A stretch of 64,000 nucleotides of DNA from Actinomycetota bacterium (GTDB lineage Bacteria; Actinomycetota; Actinomycetes; Actinomycetales; Microbacteriaceae), in contig JAIUPK010000004.1 of assembly GCA_020160915.1 (NCBI GenBank), positions 372,001 to 436,000 on the forward strand, given 5' to 3'. Under the pieces are notes generated by a model, which was not told where the DNA came from, ran no database searches, and was given only the letters and a program-made list of their open reading frames with translations. The number at the start of each line of letters is the position of its first letter. The stretch's first letter is position 1. The position numbers and the translations under genes were made by a program. Positions 34,519-45,533 of the stretch are shown piece after piece.

Positions 34519-36209
34519 TGGATGCCGCAGCAGCAGATCCCACCATCTGGTTGTTCCTCGCCCAGCTCGGTTCCGTGGTGCTGGTACTCGCGCTGGTCTA
34601 CCGCCCCCTCGGCGACTACATCGCGGCGACGTACACGGGCACCCGCACTCTGCGTGTGGAGAAGGGCCTCTACCGAATGATCGGTGTCGACCCGGCCTCC
34701 GAGCAGAGCTGGCCGTCGTACCTGCGCTCGGTGCTCGCATTCTCTGCCGTCGGCGTGCTCGCGGTCTACGCACTGCAGCGCCTGCAGCCGGTGCTCCCGT
34801 ACTCGCTTGGCCTTCCGCCGACGATCGAACCCCTCGCCTTCAACACGGCCATCTCGTTCGTGACCAACACCAACTGGCAGAGCTACTCCCCCGAGCTGAC
34901 CCTCGGGTACACCGTGCAGCTCGCCGGACTCGCGGTACAGAACTTCCTGTCGGCGGCCGTGGGCATCGCGGTGGCGGTCGCCCTCATCCGTGGCTTCGCC
35001 TACCGCTCCTCGGGAACGATCGGCAACTTCTGGGTGGACCTCACTCGCGGCACGCTGCGCATCCTGCTTCCGCTCTCGGTCGTCGCCGCAGTCGTGCTGC
35101 TCGCTGGGGGCGTCATCCAGAACTTCTCTGGATTCCAGGAGGTCACCACGATCAGCGGCGGCACCGCGGTGGTTCCCGGTGGACCCGTCGCCTCGCAGGA
35201 GGCGATCAAGCTCCTCGGAACCAACGGTGGCGGGTTCTTCAACGCCAACTCGGCGCATCCCTTCGAGAACCCGACGCCCTGGACGAGCATCGTCGAAGTG
35301 CTGCTGTTCCTCGTGATCCCCTTCTCGATGCCTCGGGCCTTCGGCCGCATGGTCGGCGACAACCGACAAGGCATCGCCATCGTGGGAACCATGGCCGTGC
35401 TCTTCGTGGTGTCGCTGTCGCTCATGACCTGGGCCGAGCTCGCTGGGTCCGGCACGGCCCCGCAGCTGGCGGGCGGCGCGATGGAGGGCAAGGAGACGCG
35501 GTTCGGGATCCTCGGCTCGACCCTGTACGCGACATCCACGACCCTGACGTCGACCGGATCGGTCAACTCGATGCACGACAGCTTCACGAGTCTCGGTGGT
35601 GGCGTCGCGCTCGTGAACATGATGCTCGGCGAGGTCGCACCGGGGGGTGTGGGCGGCGGCCTCTACGGCATCCTCGTGGTCGCCATCATCGCCGTCTTCA
35701 TCGCGGGACTCATGGTCGGTCGCACCCCGGAGTACCTCGGCAAACGACTTGGCGCACGAGAGATCAAGCTCGCGAGCCTGTACATCCTGACGACGCCGAC
35801 CCTCGTGCTCGTGGGCACGGCCCTCAGCTTTGCGATTCCTGCCGTGCGGCAGGACGTCGAGGGCACCTCGATCTGGAACCCCGGACTGCACGGCTTCAGC
35901 GAAGTGCTCTACGCCTTCACCTCGGCCGCCAACAACAACGGGTCGGCCTTCGCAGGGCTCACCGCGAACACCCCGTGGTTCAACACGGCCCTGGGCGTGG
36001 CGATGTTCCTCGGCCGGTTCCTGCCGATCGTGTTCGTGCTCGCGCTGGCCGGTTCGCTGGCCGCGCAGGACAAGATCCCCGTGACCCCCGGCACCCTGCC
36101 CACCCATCGACCCCAGTTCGTCGGCCTGCTCATCGGCACGGTCCTGCTGGTGTCGGCCCTCACCTACTTCCCCGTTCTCGCGCTGGGTCCCCTGGCGGAA
36201 GGTCTGTGA
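34518..36209 (+). CDS. kdpA: K+-transporting ATPase subunit A
   Basis: A 563-residue channel-like subunit that binds and passes K+ in the high-affinity KdpFABC pump. It has about ten membrane helices. The selectivity-filter segments are recognisable, for example [29 protein letters not shown] and [12 protein letters not shown]. It is translationally coupled at both ends (TGATG with kdpF, GTGA with kdpB). Confidence 0.96.
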   Translation: MDAAAADPTIWLFLAQLGSVVLVLALVYRPLGDYIAATYTGTRTLRVEKGLYRMIGVDPASEQSWPSYLRSVLAFSAVGVLAVYALQRLQPVLPYSLGLPPTIEPLAFNTAISFVTNTNWQSYSPELTLGYTVQLAGLAVQNFLSAAVGIAVAVALIRGFAYRSSGTIGNFWVDLTRGTLRILLPLSVVAAVVLLAGGVIQNFSGFQEVTTISGGTAVVPGGPVASQEAIKLLGTNGGGFFNANSAHPFENPTPWTSIVEVLLFLVIPFSMPRAFGRMVGDNRQGIAIVGTMAVLFVVSLSLMTWAELAGSGTAPQLAGGAMEGKETRFGILGSTLYATSTTLTSTGSVNSMHDSFTSLGGGVALVNMMLGEVAPGGVGGGLYGILVVAIIAVFIAGLMVGRTPEYLGKRLGAREIKLASLYILTTPTLVLVGTALSFAIPAVRQDVEGTSIWNPGLHGFSEVLYAFTSAANNNGSAFAGLTANTPWFNTALGVAMFLGRFLPIVFVLALAGSLAAQDKIPVTPGTLPTHRPQFVGLLIGTVLLVSALTYFPVLALGPLAEGL

Positions 36210-38278
36210 CGACAACCATGAACACCTATCTCACTGCGCTCCCCGGAGCGTTCCGCAAGCTCGATCCTCGCCTCATGTGGCGCAACCCGGTGATGTTCGT
36301 CGTCGAGGTGGGCGCCGTGCTCACCACGGCTCTGGCAGTCGCCCAGCCTCTGATGGGCGTCGAAGACATCGCGCCCGGCTTCACCGCCGGAATCGCCGCG
36401 TGGCTCTGGGTCACCGTGATCTTCGCGAACCTCGCGGAGTCGGTGGCGGAGGGTCGGGGAAAGGCCCAGGCCGCCAGTCTGCGCGAGACCCGCACCTCGA
36501 CCACCGCGCACGTCGTCTCGGCATCGGCCATCGAGCAGCTGAGCCCGACGGCTCCGCTGGAGACTCTCGATCACCGTGATGTCTCCTCGGCAGACCTGGT
36601 GCTCGGCGATCACGTCGTCGTCTCGGCCGGCGAGGTCATTCCCGGCGACGGCGACATCGTCTGGGGTATCGCCTCCGTCGATGAGTCGGCGATCACCGGC
36701 GAATCGGCCCCGGTCATCCGGGAGCACGGTGGAGACCGTAGCGCCGTCACCGGCGGCACCAGGGTGCTCAGCGACCGCATCGTAGTCGCCATCACCTCGA
36801 AGCCGGGCGAGACCTTCGTCGACCGGATGATCCGGCTCGTCGAGGGCGCCTCTCGCCAGAAGACTCCGAACGAGATCGCGCTGAACATCCTGCTCGCCAC
36901 ACTCTCGATCGTGTTCGTGGTGGTCGTGCTGACCCTCAACCCGATCGCGAGCTTCGCCGGCGCGCCCGTGAGCATCACGGTGCTCGTCGCACTGCTCGTG
37001 ACGCTCATCCCCACCACGATCGGCGCGCTTCTCAGCGCCATCGGAATCGCGGGGATGGACCGACTCGTGCAGCGCAACGTGCTCGCAATGTCGGGGCGCG
37101 CCGTCGAGGCGGCGGGAGACGTGACGACCCTGCTGCTCGACAAGACCGGAACCATCACCTACGGCAATCGTCAGGCGAGCGAGTTCCTGCCCGTCGGTGG
37201 CGCGTCACTTCGCGCACTCACCGAAGCCGCGAGCCTGTCATCCCTCAGCGACCCCACTCCCGAGGGCAGCTCGGTCGTCGCGCTTGCAGCCGAGAAGGGC
37301 TTCGAAGCGCACTCCGTGACGGATGCCGTCATCGTGCCGTTCACCGCCCAGACCCGCATGAGCGGACTCGACCTTCCCGACGGCAGCCAGGTGCGCAAGG
37401 GGGCAGGATCGATGATCGCCCAGTGGGTCGGCACGGTACCGGAGGCAACCCACAAGGAGCTCGAAGCGGTCGTGACTCGGGTGAGCGAGTCCGGCGGCAC
37501 GCCGCTGGTCGTCGCCACCCGAGATGCCTCGGGCGCCGCGTCCGTTCTCGGCGTGATTCATCTCAAGGATGTCGTCAAGACCGGCCTGCGTGAGCGCTTC
37601 GCCGAGCTGCGTGCGATGGGCATCCGAACGATCATGATCACCGGCGACAACCCGTTGACCGCCAAGGCGATCGCCGCCGAGGCGGGCGTCGACGACTTCC
37701 TCGCCGAGGCCACGCCGGAGGACAAGATGGCCCTCATTCGCAAGGAACAGGAAGGCGGCAATCTGGTCGCGATGACGGGTGACGGCACCAACGATGCCCC
37801 CGCGCTCGCTCAAGCCGACGTCGGGGTGGCCATGAACACGGGCACGTCGGCGGCGAAGGAGGCGGGCAACATGGTCGACCTCGACTCGAACCCGACCAAG
37901 CTCATCGACATCGTGCGGATCGGCAAGCAACTGCTCATCACCCGTGGCTCGCTCACCACGTTCTCGATCGCCAACGATGTCGCCAAGTACTTCGCGATCA
38001 TCCCCGCGATGTTCACCGTCGTCTTCCCCGGTCTCGCGGTGCTCAACATCATGGGGCTGCACTCGTCGGCATCGGCGATCCTGAGCGCGATCATCTTCAA
38101 CGCACTCGTGATCGTCGCGCTCATTCCCCTGGCGCTGCGAGGCGTCACCTACCGCCCCGTCTCCGCGAGTCGACTGCTGTCGCGCAACCTCGCCATCTAC
38201 GGCCTCGGCGGCATTATCGCTCCATTCATCGGCATCAAGCTCATCGACCTTGTCGTGAGCCTCCTGCCCGGCTTCTAG
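36206..38278 (+). CDS. kdpB: K+-transporting ATPase ATP-binding subunit
   Basis: A 690-residue P-type ATPase that powers the Kdp pump. It has TGESAPV in the actuator domain (its Ser is the inhibitory phosphorylation site in E. coli), the phosphorylated Asp in [20 protein letters not shown] in the core helix, [10 protein letters not shown], and [18 protein letters not shown] in the P domain. The GTG at 36206 overlaps the kdpA stop, while the in-frame ATG at 36218 is an alternative. Confidence 0.96.
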   Translation: MTTTMNTYLTALPGAFRKLDPRLMWRNPVMFVVEVGAVLTTALAVAQPLMGVEDIAPGFTAGIAAWLWVTVIFANLAESVAEGRGKAQAASLRETRTSTTAHVVSASAIEQLSPTAPLETLDHRDVSSADLVLGDHVVVSAGEVIPGDGDIVWGIASVDESAITGESAPVIREHGGDRSAVTGGTRVLSDRIVVAITSKPGETFVDRMIRLVEGASRQKTPNEIALNILLATLSIVFVVVVLTLNPIASFAGAPVSITVLVALLVTLIPTTIGALLSAIGIAGMDRLVQRNVLAMSGRAVEAAGDVTTLLLDKTGTITYGNRQASEFLPVGGASLRALTEAASLSSLSDPTPEGSSVVALAAEKGFEAHSVTDAVIVPFTAQTRMSGLDLPDGSQVRKGAGSMIAQWVGTVPEATHKELEAVVTRVSESGGTPLVVATRDASGAASVLGVIHLKDVVKTGLRERFAELRAMGIRTIMITGDNPLTAKAIAAEAGVDDFLAEATPEDKMALIRKEQEGGNLVAMTGDGTNDAPALAQADVGVAMNTGTSAAKEAGNMVDLDSNPTKLIDIVRIGKQLLITRGSLTTFSIANDVAKYFAIIPAMFTVVFPGLAVLNIMGLHSSASAILSAIIFNALVIVALIPLALRGVTYRPVSASRLLSRNLAIYGLGGIIAPFIGIKLIDLVVSLLPGF

Positions 38279-38290
38279 GAGGAGAACATC

Positions 38291-38881
38291 ATGAGAATGC
38301 GACAGACCTGGACGGCGCTTCGCGCGCTGGTCATCCTCACTCTGGTGCTCGGCGTCGGCTACCCGCTGCTCATCACCGGCATCGGGCAGCTCGCTCTGCC
38401 GGCGCAGGCCAACGGATCGCTGGTGCGATCCGACGGTGCCGTGGTCGGGTCGGTGTTGATCGGACAGTCGTTCACCGATGCCGACGGCAATGCTCTCCCC
38501 GAATGGTTCCAGTCCCGGCCGTCGGCGGCGGGCGCCGGCTACGACGGCGGTGCGTCGAGCGGGTCCAACTACGGGCCCGAGAATCCTGACCTGGTCTCGG
38601 CCATCCAGGACCGCAAGTCGGCGATTGAGTCGCTGGAGTCGGTCACCGCGTCCGAGATCCCCGCGGATGCGCTCACGGCGTCAGCCTCAGGCCTGGACCC
38701 GCACATCAGCCCGGCGTATGCGCTGCTGCAGGTGCCGCGGGTTGCCGCGGCCCGCGGCATCCCCGAGACGCAGGTGCGCGCACTCGTCAAGTCATTCATC
38801 CAAGGTCGGGATCTCGGCTACCTCGGCGACCCCACGGTCAACGTGCTGCAACTGAACATCGCGCTCGCGAAGCTGGGATGA
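38291..38881 (+). CDS. kdpC: K+-transporting ATPase subunit C
   Basis: A 196-residue subunit with one N-terminal membrane helix (LRALVILTLVLGVGYPLLITGIGQ) and an outer domain. Motifs are NGSLV, GQSFTDADG, FQSRPSAAG, GSNYGPENP, ASGLDPHISPAYALLQ, and LNVLQLNIAL-like at the end. GGAGGAG lies 8 bases before the ATG. It completes the KdpFABC complex. Confidence 0.95.
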   Translation: MRMRQTWTALRALVILTLVLGVGYPLLITGIGQLALPAQANGSLVRSDGAVVGSVLIGQSFTDADGNALPEWFQSRPSAAGAGYDGGASSGSNYGPENPDLVSAIQDRKSAIESLESVTASEIPADALTASASGLDPHISPAYALLQVPRVAAARGIPETQVRALVKSFIQGRDLGYLGDPTVNVLQLNIALAKLG

Positions 38882-38888
38882 TGAGGCC

Positions 38889-41396
38889 ATGACCAGGGGC
38901 AGGCTCCGCGTGATGCTCGGGGCCGCCCCGGGCGTGGGCAAGACCTACGCCATGCTCGAGGAGGGGCGCCGCCTGGCCGCCGCGGGCAAGGATGTCGTGC
39001 TCGCGGTCGTGGAGACCCACGGCCGCGCCGCCACATCCGCTCTCGTGGAGGGACTGGAGCTCATCCCGCGGCAGGCCGTCGAACACCGCGGCGTGGTGCT
39101 GCAGGAGATGGATCTCGAGGCCGTGCTGGCACGCAAGCCCGAACTCGCCCTCGTCGACGAACTCGCCCACACCAACGCGCCTGGCTCCCCGCACGACAAA
39201 CGCTGGCAGGACGTCGAGGCGATCCTCGCGGCCGGCATCAACGTGATATCGACAGTGAACATCCAGCACATCGAGTCCCTCAACGACGTCGTGCGCCAGA
39301 TCACAGGCGTCGTGCAGCGGGAGACGATTCCCGACGCGGTCCTGCGCAGCGCCGACCAGATCGAACTGGTCGACCTCGCGCCCCAGGCCCTGCGTGACAG
39401 GCTCAGCGAAGGCGTGGTCTACCCCGCCGGTCGAGTGGATGCCGCGCTCAGCAACTACTTCCGTCTGGGCAACCTCACCGCGCTGCGCGAGCTGGCCCTG
39501 CTCTGGCTCGCCGACGAGGTGGACTCGGCGTTGCGGCGGTACCGGGCGGAGAAGGGCATCGACAGCGCCTGGAACGCCCGCGAACGGGTCGTGGTCGCCC
39601 TCACCGGGGGTCGTGAGGGCGAGACGCTACTGCGACGGGGGGCACGCATCGCCAGCCGTTCGAGCGGCGGAGAGTTGTTCGCCGTGCATGTCACCACGTC
39701 GGACGGTCTCGCAGAGAGTGACCCCGGAATTCTCGAGGCGCAGAAGAAGCTCGCCGAGACTCTGGGTGGCACGTACCACCAGGTCGTAGGCGAGCAAATC
39801 CCGCGGGCTCTTGTCGAGTTCGCGAGGAGCGTTGACGCGACCCAGCTCGTCATCGGGGTGAGCCGCCGAGGTGTGCTGGCGCGCCTCTTCGGTGGTCCGG
39901 GCACGGCGGCGACGGTGATCAGGGACTCGGGCGATATCGATGTTCACGTCGTCACCCACTCGGAGGCCGGCTCGCGAGCTCTCCCCACCCTGGGCGGAGC
40001 GCTGTCGGTGCGGCGGCGGGTCGCGGGCTTCCTGCTCGCCCTCGTGGGACTCCCCTCGCTCACGTGGGTCCTGACCCTGTTCCGCAGCGACGAGTCGCTC
40101 GCGAGCGACGTTCTGGCGTTTCAGCTCTTCATCGTCATCGTCGCGCTGGTCGGCGGCATCTGGCCTGCCGTTGTCACGGCGGTCATCGCGGGTCTCGTAC
40201 TCGACTTCTTCTTCGTCGCGCCGCTGTACACGGTGACCATCGCCGACCCGCTGCACCTGCTGGCCCTCATCATCTTCGTGGTGGTCGCTGTGCTCGTCAG
40301 CACCGTGGTCGACCAGGCTGCGCGTCGCTCACGCCTCGCCTCACGCGCGGCCGCCGAATCGGAGACACTGTCGAACATCGCCGGTGGAGTGCTCAGCGGC
40401 ACCGACGCGCTCGACGCGCTCGTGAGCCGACTTCGTGAGGCGTTCGGCATGACCAGCGTGATCCTGTACTCGAACGGCGCTGCGCTCTACACCGCGACGG
40501 ATGCCAGCCTGATGGGCGACGCCGACACCGAGACGACGTTCCCGATCGGCGACCACTCCCAGCTCTACCTGCGCGGTCGCGAGCTGCCGGCCTCGGACCG
40601 TCGTATTCTCGGCGCCTTCCTCTCCCAGATCGAGGCGGCGCTCGACCGACGCGAGCTCAGCCGCGAGGCGGAGAGCATGCGGCCGGTCGCAGAAGCCGAT
40701 CGACTGCGCACCGCGCTGCTGGCCGCCGTCGGTCATGACCTGCGCCGACCCCTGGCGGCGGCGACGGCGGCGATCACGTCGCTGCGCTCCACCGAGCTCA
40801 CCCTGTCGGCTGCCGATCAGGACGAACTGCTGGATGCAGCCGAGCAGAGCCTCGACTCGCTCGCGGGTCTCGTGACAAAGCTGCTGGACGCCAGTCGTCT
40901 GCAGGCCGGGGTGCTGGGGGTGTCGCTGGCGTCAGTGTCGGTCGACGATGTGGTCGGCGGGGCGCTGGAGGAGCTGGGGCTGGCACCCGGCGACGTGCGG
41001 TTGGAGCTGGAACGCGGCATCCGCCCGGTGACGGCCGATGCGGTGCTCCTGCAGCGCGCCGTCGTCAACCTGCTTGCCAACGCGATCCGCTTCTCTCCGC
41101 CTGGCTCCGCACCTGTCGTCGCGACCAGCGAATTCGGCGACCGAGTGCAGCTGCGCGTCATCGACTCGGGTCCCGGAATTCCCGCGGAACGGCGGGATGA
41201 TGTCTTCGTGGCATTCCAGCGCCTCGGTGACACCGACAACACCACGGGGGTCGGCCTCGGGCTGGCCCTGTCCAAGGGCTTCATCGAGGCGATGGGCGGC
41301 ACCCTCGAGGTTGAGGACACGCCCGGGGGCGGACTGACCATGGTCGCCGACCTGCCCGCGGTGCCCAATCTTCTCGCGAACGCGGGTGAGCCGTGA
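38889..41396 (+). CDS. kdpD: Sensor histidine kinase KdpD
   Basis: An 835-residue sensor of K+ limitation and turgor. The N-terminal KdpD domain has a P-loop (GAAPGVGKT) and LVDELAHTNAPGS. A universal-stress-like domain follows at about 235-350. Four membrane helices lie at about 375-485, then a GAF-like region, the phosphoacceptor His616 in VGHDLRRPL, and a GHKL ATPase domain with NLLANAIRFSPPG and GVGLGLALSKGF. It is 8 bases after kdpC and its stop overlaps the GTG of kdpE. Confidence 0.95.
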   Translation: MTRGRLRVMLGAAPGVGKTYAMLEEGRRLAAAGKDVVLAVVETHGRAATSALVEGLELIPRQAVEHRGVVLQEMDLEAVLARKPELALVDELAHTNAPGSPHDKRWQDVEAILAAGINVISTVNIQHIESLNDVVRQITGVVQRETIPDAVLRSADQIELVDLAPQALRDRLSEGVVYPAGRVDAALSNYFRLGNLTALRELALLWLADEVDSALRRYRAEKGIDSAWNARERVVVALTGGREGETLLRRGARIASRSSGGELFAVHVTTSDGLAESDPGILEAQKKLAETLGGTYHQVVGEQIPRALVEFARSVDATQLVIGVSRRGVLARLFGGPGTAATVIRDSGDIDVHVVTHSEAGSRALPTLGGALSVRRRVAGFLLALVGLPSLTWVLTLFRSDESLASDVLAFQLFIVIVALVGGIWPAVVTAVIAGLVLDFFFVAPLYTVTIADPLHLLALIIFVVVAVLVSTVVDQAARRSRLASRAAAESETLSNIAGGVLSGTDALDALVSRLREAFGMTSVILYSNGAALYTATDASLMGDADTETTFPIGDHSQLYLRGRELPASDRRILGAFLSQIEAALDRRELSREAESMRPVAEADRLRTALLAAVGHDLRRPLAAATAAITSLRSTELTLSAADQDELLDAAEQSLDSLAGLVTKLLDASRLQAGVLGVSLASVSVDDVVGGALEELGLAPGDVRLELERGIRPVTADAVLLQRAVVNLLANAIRFSPPGSAPVVATSEFGDRVQLRVIDSGPGIPAERRDDVFVAFQRLGDTDNTTGVGLGLALSKGFIEAMGGTLEVEDTPGGGLTMVADLPAVPNLLANAGEP

Positions 41397-42067
41397 AGAT
41401 CCTGATCGCCGACGACGATCCCCAGATGCTCCGGGCCCTGCGGATCACGCTCGGAGCGCGCGGGTACGACGTGGTCACGGCCGCCGACGGGCGCGCGGCG
41501 CTCGACGCGGCGATCGAGTCGCATCCCGATGTCGTCGTTCTCGACCTGGGGATGCCCGGGCTCACCGGCATCGAGGTGATCGAGGCAATTCGCGGCTGGA
41601 GTCAGGTGCCCGTGCTCGTCGTGTCCGGTCGCAGCGAGAGCTGGGACAAGGTGGAGGCGCTCGACGCCGGGGCAGACGACTACGTGACCAAGCCGTTCTC
41701 CGCCGATGAGCTGCTCGCGCGCATCCGGGCGCTGTCGCGTCGAACTCCCGCACCCGCGGATGAGCCCACCGTGTCGTTCGGCGATGTGACCGTCGATCTG
41801 TCGTCTCACGTGGTGACTCGTGATGGGGCATCCGTGCGGCTGACGCCCACGGAGTGGCGGATCCTCGAGGTGCTGCTTCGCCACCGCGACAAACTCGTCA
41901 CGCGCGAGACGCTGCTGACCGAGGTCTGGGGACCGCAGTACACGACCGACACCGGATACCTTCGGCTCTACCTCTCGCAGCTGCGCAAGAAACTCGAGCC
42001 CGAACCCTCCGCGCCACGGTACCTTCTGACCGAGGCCGGGATGGGTTACCGGTTCACCACCGCTTAG
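41393..42067 (+). CDS. kdpE: Response regulator KdpE
   Basis: A 224-residue OmpR-type regulator. The receiver domain has IADDDPQM, phosphoacceptor Asp51 in VVLDLGMPG, and VTKPFSADEL. The winged-helix DNA-binding domain includes TPTEWRILEVLLRH and the end RYLLTEAGMGYRF. It is coupled to kdpD (GTGA overlap) and should activate the kdp operon upstream. The stop overlaps the convergent DUF2231 gene by four bases. Confidence 0.95.
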   Translation: MKILIADDDPQMLRALRITLGARGYDVVTAADGRAALDAAIESHPDVVVLDLGMPGLTGIEVIEAIRGWSQVPVLVVSGRSESWDKVEALDAGADDYVTKPFSADELLARIRALSRRTPAPADEPTVSFGDVTVDLSSHVVTRDGASVRLTPTEWRILEVLLRHRDKLVTRETLLTEVWGPQYTTDTGYLRLYLSQLRKKLEPEPSAPRYLLTEAGMGYRFTTA

Positions 42068-42552
42068 ACCCGCGTGCTCCAGACCGCCTTCGCGCCGGAC
42101 TCCCCAATGACGAATACCGTGTAGACGGATCCGACGATGACGACAGCGACAGCCACGGCGAGCAGGATCGTCACGGCGAGGCGCGCAGGCTTCGACGTGA
42201 TGCGATTCGCGAAGCGGCCCGTGCCGCTGAAGTAGTGGAACCAGACCCATTGCACTGTGGCGACCACGAAGAGTGCGATCACCCACGGCAGCAGGTCGCG
42301 CCCCAGCTGGGCGTGCAGTTCGCTGAATGCGTTCTCTGCGACCCGCTCCTCGAGCACCTCCCCCGCCTCGGTGGTGATCGGCACCGCGATCAGTGCGGCG
42401 AGTGCGATCAACGGCGTGACGATGCCGAGTCGACGGCGCGCGGCGGGCCACGCCGCAGCCAGCACCGTGCAGAGCCCTGCCAGCGGCACCACGATCACCA
42501 CGAAGTGGATGAGCAGAACATGGATCGGCAGGCCGTTGAATTCCCAGGTCAT
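42064..42552 (-). CDS. DUF2231 family membrane protein
   Basis: A 162-residue protein with four membrane helices. It opens FNGLPIHVLLIHFVVIVVP, with the two His of the DUF2231 pattern, then ITTEAGEVLEERV and a further His in ELHAQL. The fixed His residues suggest heme or metal contact in the membrane, but this is unproven. Start ATG 42552 is chosen because family similarity begins there. It ends over the kdpE stop. Confidence 0.85.
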   Translation of the reverse strand: MTWEFNGLPIHVLLIHFVVIVVPLAGLCTVLAAAWPAARRRLGIVTPLIALAALIAVPITTEAGEVLEERVAENAFSELHAQLGRDLLPWVIALFVVATVQWVWFHYFSGTGRFANRITSKPARLAVTILLAVAVAVVIVGSVYTVFVIGESGAKAVWSTRV

Positions 42553-42707
42553 GTCGCGAGCTTGGCACGGCGCGTCTGCAGCGAGCGGGACGAAAGTCCC
42601 GCGGATGCGCGCACCACTCCGAGCCTCGCACCAGCCCCTGCCACAGTGCACGAAACCTAGGCTTGCCTGACTGGAACGGATGCCCGGTCTGGGTGTTAGC
42701 TGTCGGC

Positions 42708-43436
42708 ATGAGCATTCCTGACTCCCCGACCGGACACACCAACGAACCGCACGGCGATGGGATAGCCCACAAGCTCAACTGGTTGCGTGCCGGGGTACTC
42801 GGTGCTAACGACGGCATCGTGTCGGTCGCGGCGATCGTGGTCGGTGTTGCGGGAGCGACGAGCGCTGTCGCACCGATTCTCACGGCCGGCGTCGCCGGCC
42901 TGGTCGGCGGTGCCATCTCGATGGCCCTCGGTGAGTACGTGTCGGTCTCAAGCCAGAGCGACACACAGCGTGCCCTGATCGCCAAGGAGCGCCGCGAGCT
43001 CGCCGAGCAACCCGAGGAGGAGCTCGCCGAGCTCGCCGGGCTGTTCGAGAAGAAGGGGCTGACGGCTGCGACCGCGCAGCAGGTCGCCGTCGAGCTGACC
43101 GCCCATGACGCTCTGTCCGCACACCTGGAGATCGAGCTCGGCATCAACGAGCGGGACGTGGTGAGCCCCTGGCAGGCGGCCGGGGCATCCGCTCTGGCAT
43201 TCTTCGTCGGCGCAATGCTGCCGCTGCTCGCCATCCTGCTGCCGCCGGAGAACGTGCGGGTTCCGGTGACTTTCGCGGCCGTGCTCATCGCGCTCGCCCT
43301 GACCGGCGCGCTGAGCGCGTGGATCGGCGGCAGCCACTGGCTGCGTCCCACCCTCCGCGTCGTCATCGGTGGTGCCATCGCACTGATCGCGACGTTCGTC
43401 ATCGGCACCCTCCTCGGTACCTCTGGCGTGGTGTAG
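42708..43436 (+). CDS. VIT1/CCC1 transporter family protein
   Basis: A 242-residue membrane protein of the vacuolar iron transporter-like family, which exports or stores Fe2+ and Mn2+. It has WLRAGVLGANDGIVSVAAIVVGVAGA, GAISMALGEYVSVSSQSD, an acidic cytoplasmic region (EEELAELAGLFEKKGL) and three C-terminal helices. Start is ATG 42708. The longer frame lacks similarity. Two bases separate its stop from the response regulator GTG, so it may be the first gene of the redox operon that follows. Confidence 0.9.
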   Translation: MSIPDSPTGHTNEPHGDGIAHKLNWLRAGVLGANDGIVSVAAIVVGVAGATSAVAPILTAGVAGLVGGAISMALGEYVSVSSQSDTQRALIAKERRELAEQPEEELAELAGLFEKKGLTAATAQQVAVELTAHDALSAHLEIELGINERDVVSPWQAAGASALAFFVGAMLPLLAILLPPENVRVPVTFAAVLIALALTGALSAWIGGSHWLRPTLRVVIGGAIALIATFVIGTLLGTSGVV

Positions 43437-43438
43437 CC

Positions 43439-44116
43439 GTGGTTCGAATCCTCGTCGTCGAGGATGACCCGACCATGGGCGCCCTCGTCGAACGGGGTCT
43501 GCGCGAGGAGGGCTACGACGTCACCCTCGTCGGCAACGGCATGGAGGCGCTGATCGCTGCCGCGAACGAGGACTTCAGCGCCGCGGCCATCGACGTGATG
43601 CTGCCCGAGATGACCGGATTCGAGATCTGCCGCCACCTGCGCCAACGCGGAAGCACGCTTCCAGTTCTGCTGCTCACGGCGCGGGACGCCGTGGAGGACC
43701 GGGTGTTCGGCCTGGACTCCGGAGCCGACGACTACCTCACGAAACCCTTCGCCTTCGCCGAGTTCAGCGCCCGAATCCGCGCGCTGGTGCGCCGAGACTC
43801 CGCAGCGGCGAAGGCGGTGCTGCGGGTGGGCCGACTCGAGCTCGACCCGATGACAGTTCGTGCCGTGATCAACGGAACACCCGTGGCCCTGAGCACGAAG
43901 GAGTTCGCACTGCTCAGCCTGCTCGTGTCCCGACCGGGCGAGTCGCTGACCCGCACCGAGATCCTTCAGGAGGTCTGGGGCACCACCAAGCACATCGACC
44001 AGACCATCGTCGACCAGTATGTGAGCTACCTGAGGCGCAAGCTTGAGCCCACCGATTCGGGCGTCTCCATCGTGACCGTACGAGGTGTCGGATACCAGCT
44101 GCGCGAGGACGCCTGA
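43439..44116 (+). CDS. OmpR-family response regulator
   Basis: A 225-residue two-component regulator. The receiver domain starts RILVVEDDPTMG, has Asp52 in AAIDVMLPEMTG and LTKPFAFAEF. The winged-helix domain has STKEFALLSLLVSRPGESLTR and VRGVGYQL. GTG 43439 is the start because earlier codons belong to the VIT gene. It is coupled to the next kinase gene by TGATG. Likely target: its own operon for membrane redox proteins. Confidence 0.93.
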   Translation: MVRILVVEDDPTMGALVERGLREEGYDVTLVGNGMEALIAAANEDFSAAAIDVMLPEMTGFEICRHLRQRGSTLPVLLLTARDAVEDRVFGLDSGADDYLTKPFAFAEFSARIRALVRRDSAAAKAVLRVGRLELDPMTVRAVINGTPVALSTKEFALLSLLVSRPGESLTRTEILQEVWGTTKHIDQTIVDQYVSYLRRKLEPTDSGVSIVTVRGVGYQLREDA

Positions 44117-45468
44117 TGCTCTCGCGATTGACCATCCGCGCCCGGATCACGATCGGAAGCGTCCTGGCCGCTGCCGTACTCCTGTCGGTCGGGCTGTGGT
44201 TGGTGCGAGAGCAGGTCGACAGCATTCTCACGAGCACGAATGCGGTGCTCGCCGAAGGGGACCTGACCTCGTTCGAAACGGACATCCTCGCCAACCCCGA
44301 CGAGCCGGTTGATGACCCGGGCACCGGAGTTCTCGTGTTCGTGCGGGGACCGGACGGGCGCGAGCAGGTGGACACCCTGCCGCGCTTCCTGCACGGCACG
44401 ATCGAGCATCGTGAGCCGGCGGATGAGCAGTTCACCGTCGAACACGACGGCACCACCTACGTGGTCGTGGGCCGGCTCGTGAGCACCAGTTCCGGCGACT
44501 GGGGTCTGTGGGCGGCGCGCAGCGAGGCATCGAGCACGCTCGCGCTCGCCTCACTCGACCGACTGCTTGCGATCGGGGGGCTCGTGCTTCTCGCCTGCTT
44601 CGGCATCGCGTCATGGCTGCTTGCGTCGGCCGCACTGCGCCCGGTGCGCCTCATGCGCGAGCGAGCAGAGACCCTCGGCGCCGAATCCAGCGACGGCGGG
44701 CTGCCGGTGGGCGCGGCGCGTGACGAGCTGGCCGCCCTCGCGACGACGCTCAATGACTTCATCAAGCGGGTGCGCGCCTCAGCGAGCCGGGAGAAGCGCA
44801 TGGTGTCCGATGCGGCGCACGAGCTGCGCACTCCGCTCGCAGCCCTGCGCACCCAGCTCGAACTTGCGCACGACGACTTCGGCGACGCCGACGCTCTTGC
44901 CGCGCAGGTGACAGCGGCGGAGGCATCCGTCAGTCGGCTGTCGTCGCTGGCGACCAATCTGCTCGAGCTATCCCGCCTCGAGTCGAGCGAGTCACCGCGA
45001 GGATCGGGCTCGACCAGTGAGCTCGTCGACGAGCTGATGGGCTGCATCGATCGCGCCCGGATGCTCGGCCTCGCCAAACAGGCCGACGTCGGGTTCGATC
45101 TGCGCAACACCGACCGCGACAAGCTGTACGGCGTCGACCCGCAATCCTTCGGACGCATCGCCGAGAACCTGCTCGCCAACGCTGTGGCCTCGATCCCGCC
45201 GGAGGGTTCGGTGACGGCAACACTCGAGCAGACGCCCTCCGACCTGATCCTGACGGTTGCAGACACGGGCCCGGGAATGGACGAGGAGTTCATACCTCGA
45301 GCGTTCGAACGCTTCACCCGGCCCGATGACTCGCGCACGGCGACTACTGGCGGAAGCGGCCTCGGACTCGCACTCGTGCGAGCGATCGCCACCGCAGCCG
45401 GTGGAACCGCAACCCTGCGCAATTCGCATCCCGGCCTGACCGTGACCGTGACCGTGCCGACAATGTGA
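44116..45468 (+). CDS. Sensor histidine kinase, HAMP type
   Basis: A 450-residue kinase with a first helix (ITIGSVLAAAVLLSVGLWLV), an outer sensor domain of about 120 residues (35-155), a second helix near 155-180, a HAMP linker, the phosphoacceptor His235 in SDAAHELRTPLAAL, and the GHKL domain with NLLANAVASIPPEGS and GSGLGLALVRAIA. The sensor domain is not recognised. It is the partner of the preceding regulator by overlap. Sixty-five bases, with no clear promoter, precede the next gene. Confidence 0.93.
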   Translation: MLSRLTIRARITIGSVLAAAVLLSVGLWLVREQVDSILTSTNAVLAEGDLTSFETDILANPDEPVDDPGTGVLVFVRGPDGREQVDTLPRFLHGTIEHREPADEQFTVEHDGTTYVVVGRLVSTSSGDWGLWAARSEASSTLALASLDRLLAIGGLVLLACFGIASWLLASAALRPVRLMRERAETLGAESSDGGLPVGAARDELAALATTLNDFIKRVRASASREKRMVSDAAHELRTPLAALRTQLELAHDDFGDADALAAQVTAAEASVSRLSSLATNLLELSRLESSESPRGSGSTSELVDELMGCIDRARMLGLAKQADVGFDLRNTDRDKLYGVDPQSFGRIAENLLANAVASIPPEGSVTATLEQTPSDLILTVADTGPGMDEEFIPRAFERFTRPDDSRTATTGGSGLGLALVRAIATAAGGTATLRNSHPGLTVTVTVPTM

Positions 45469-45533
45469 GAACTCTCATGCTGGGGGCCTCCCGCTCATAG
45501 GATCCGCATAGCTGACGCGAGCAGTGTGTAGAC

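Noticed and set aside
34479-36215. A 578-codon minus-strand open frame opposite kdpA
   Set aside because: It mirrors the codon pattern of kdpA and shows only charged low-complexity sequence. Such frames also lie opposite parC and lpdA.
40817-43993. A 1058-codon open frame on the minus strand across kdpD, kdpE, DUF2231, VIT1 and the response regulator
   Set aside because: It crosses five well-supported genes and is composed of Arg/Ala/Gly/Asp-rich nonsense typical of antisense frames in high-GC DNA. It has no ribosome site or motif.
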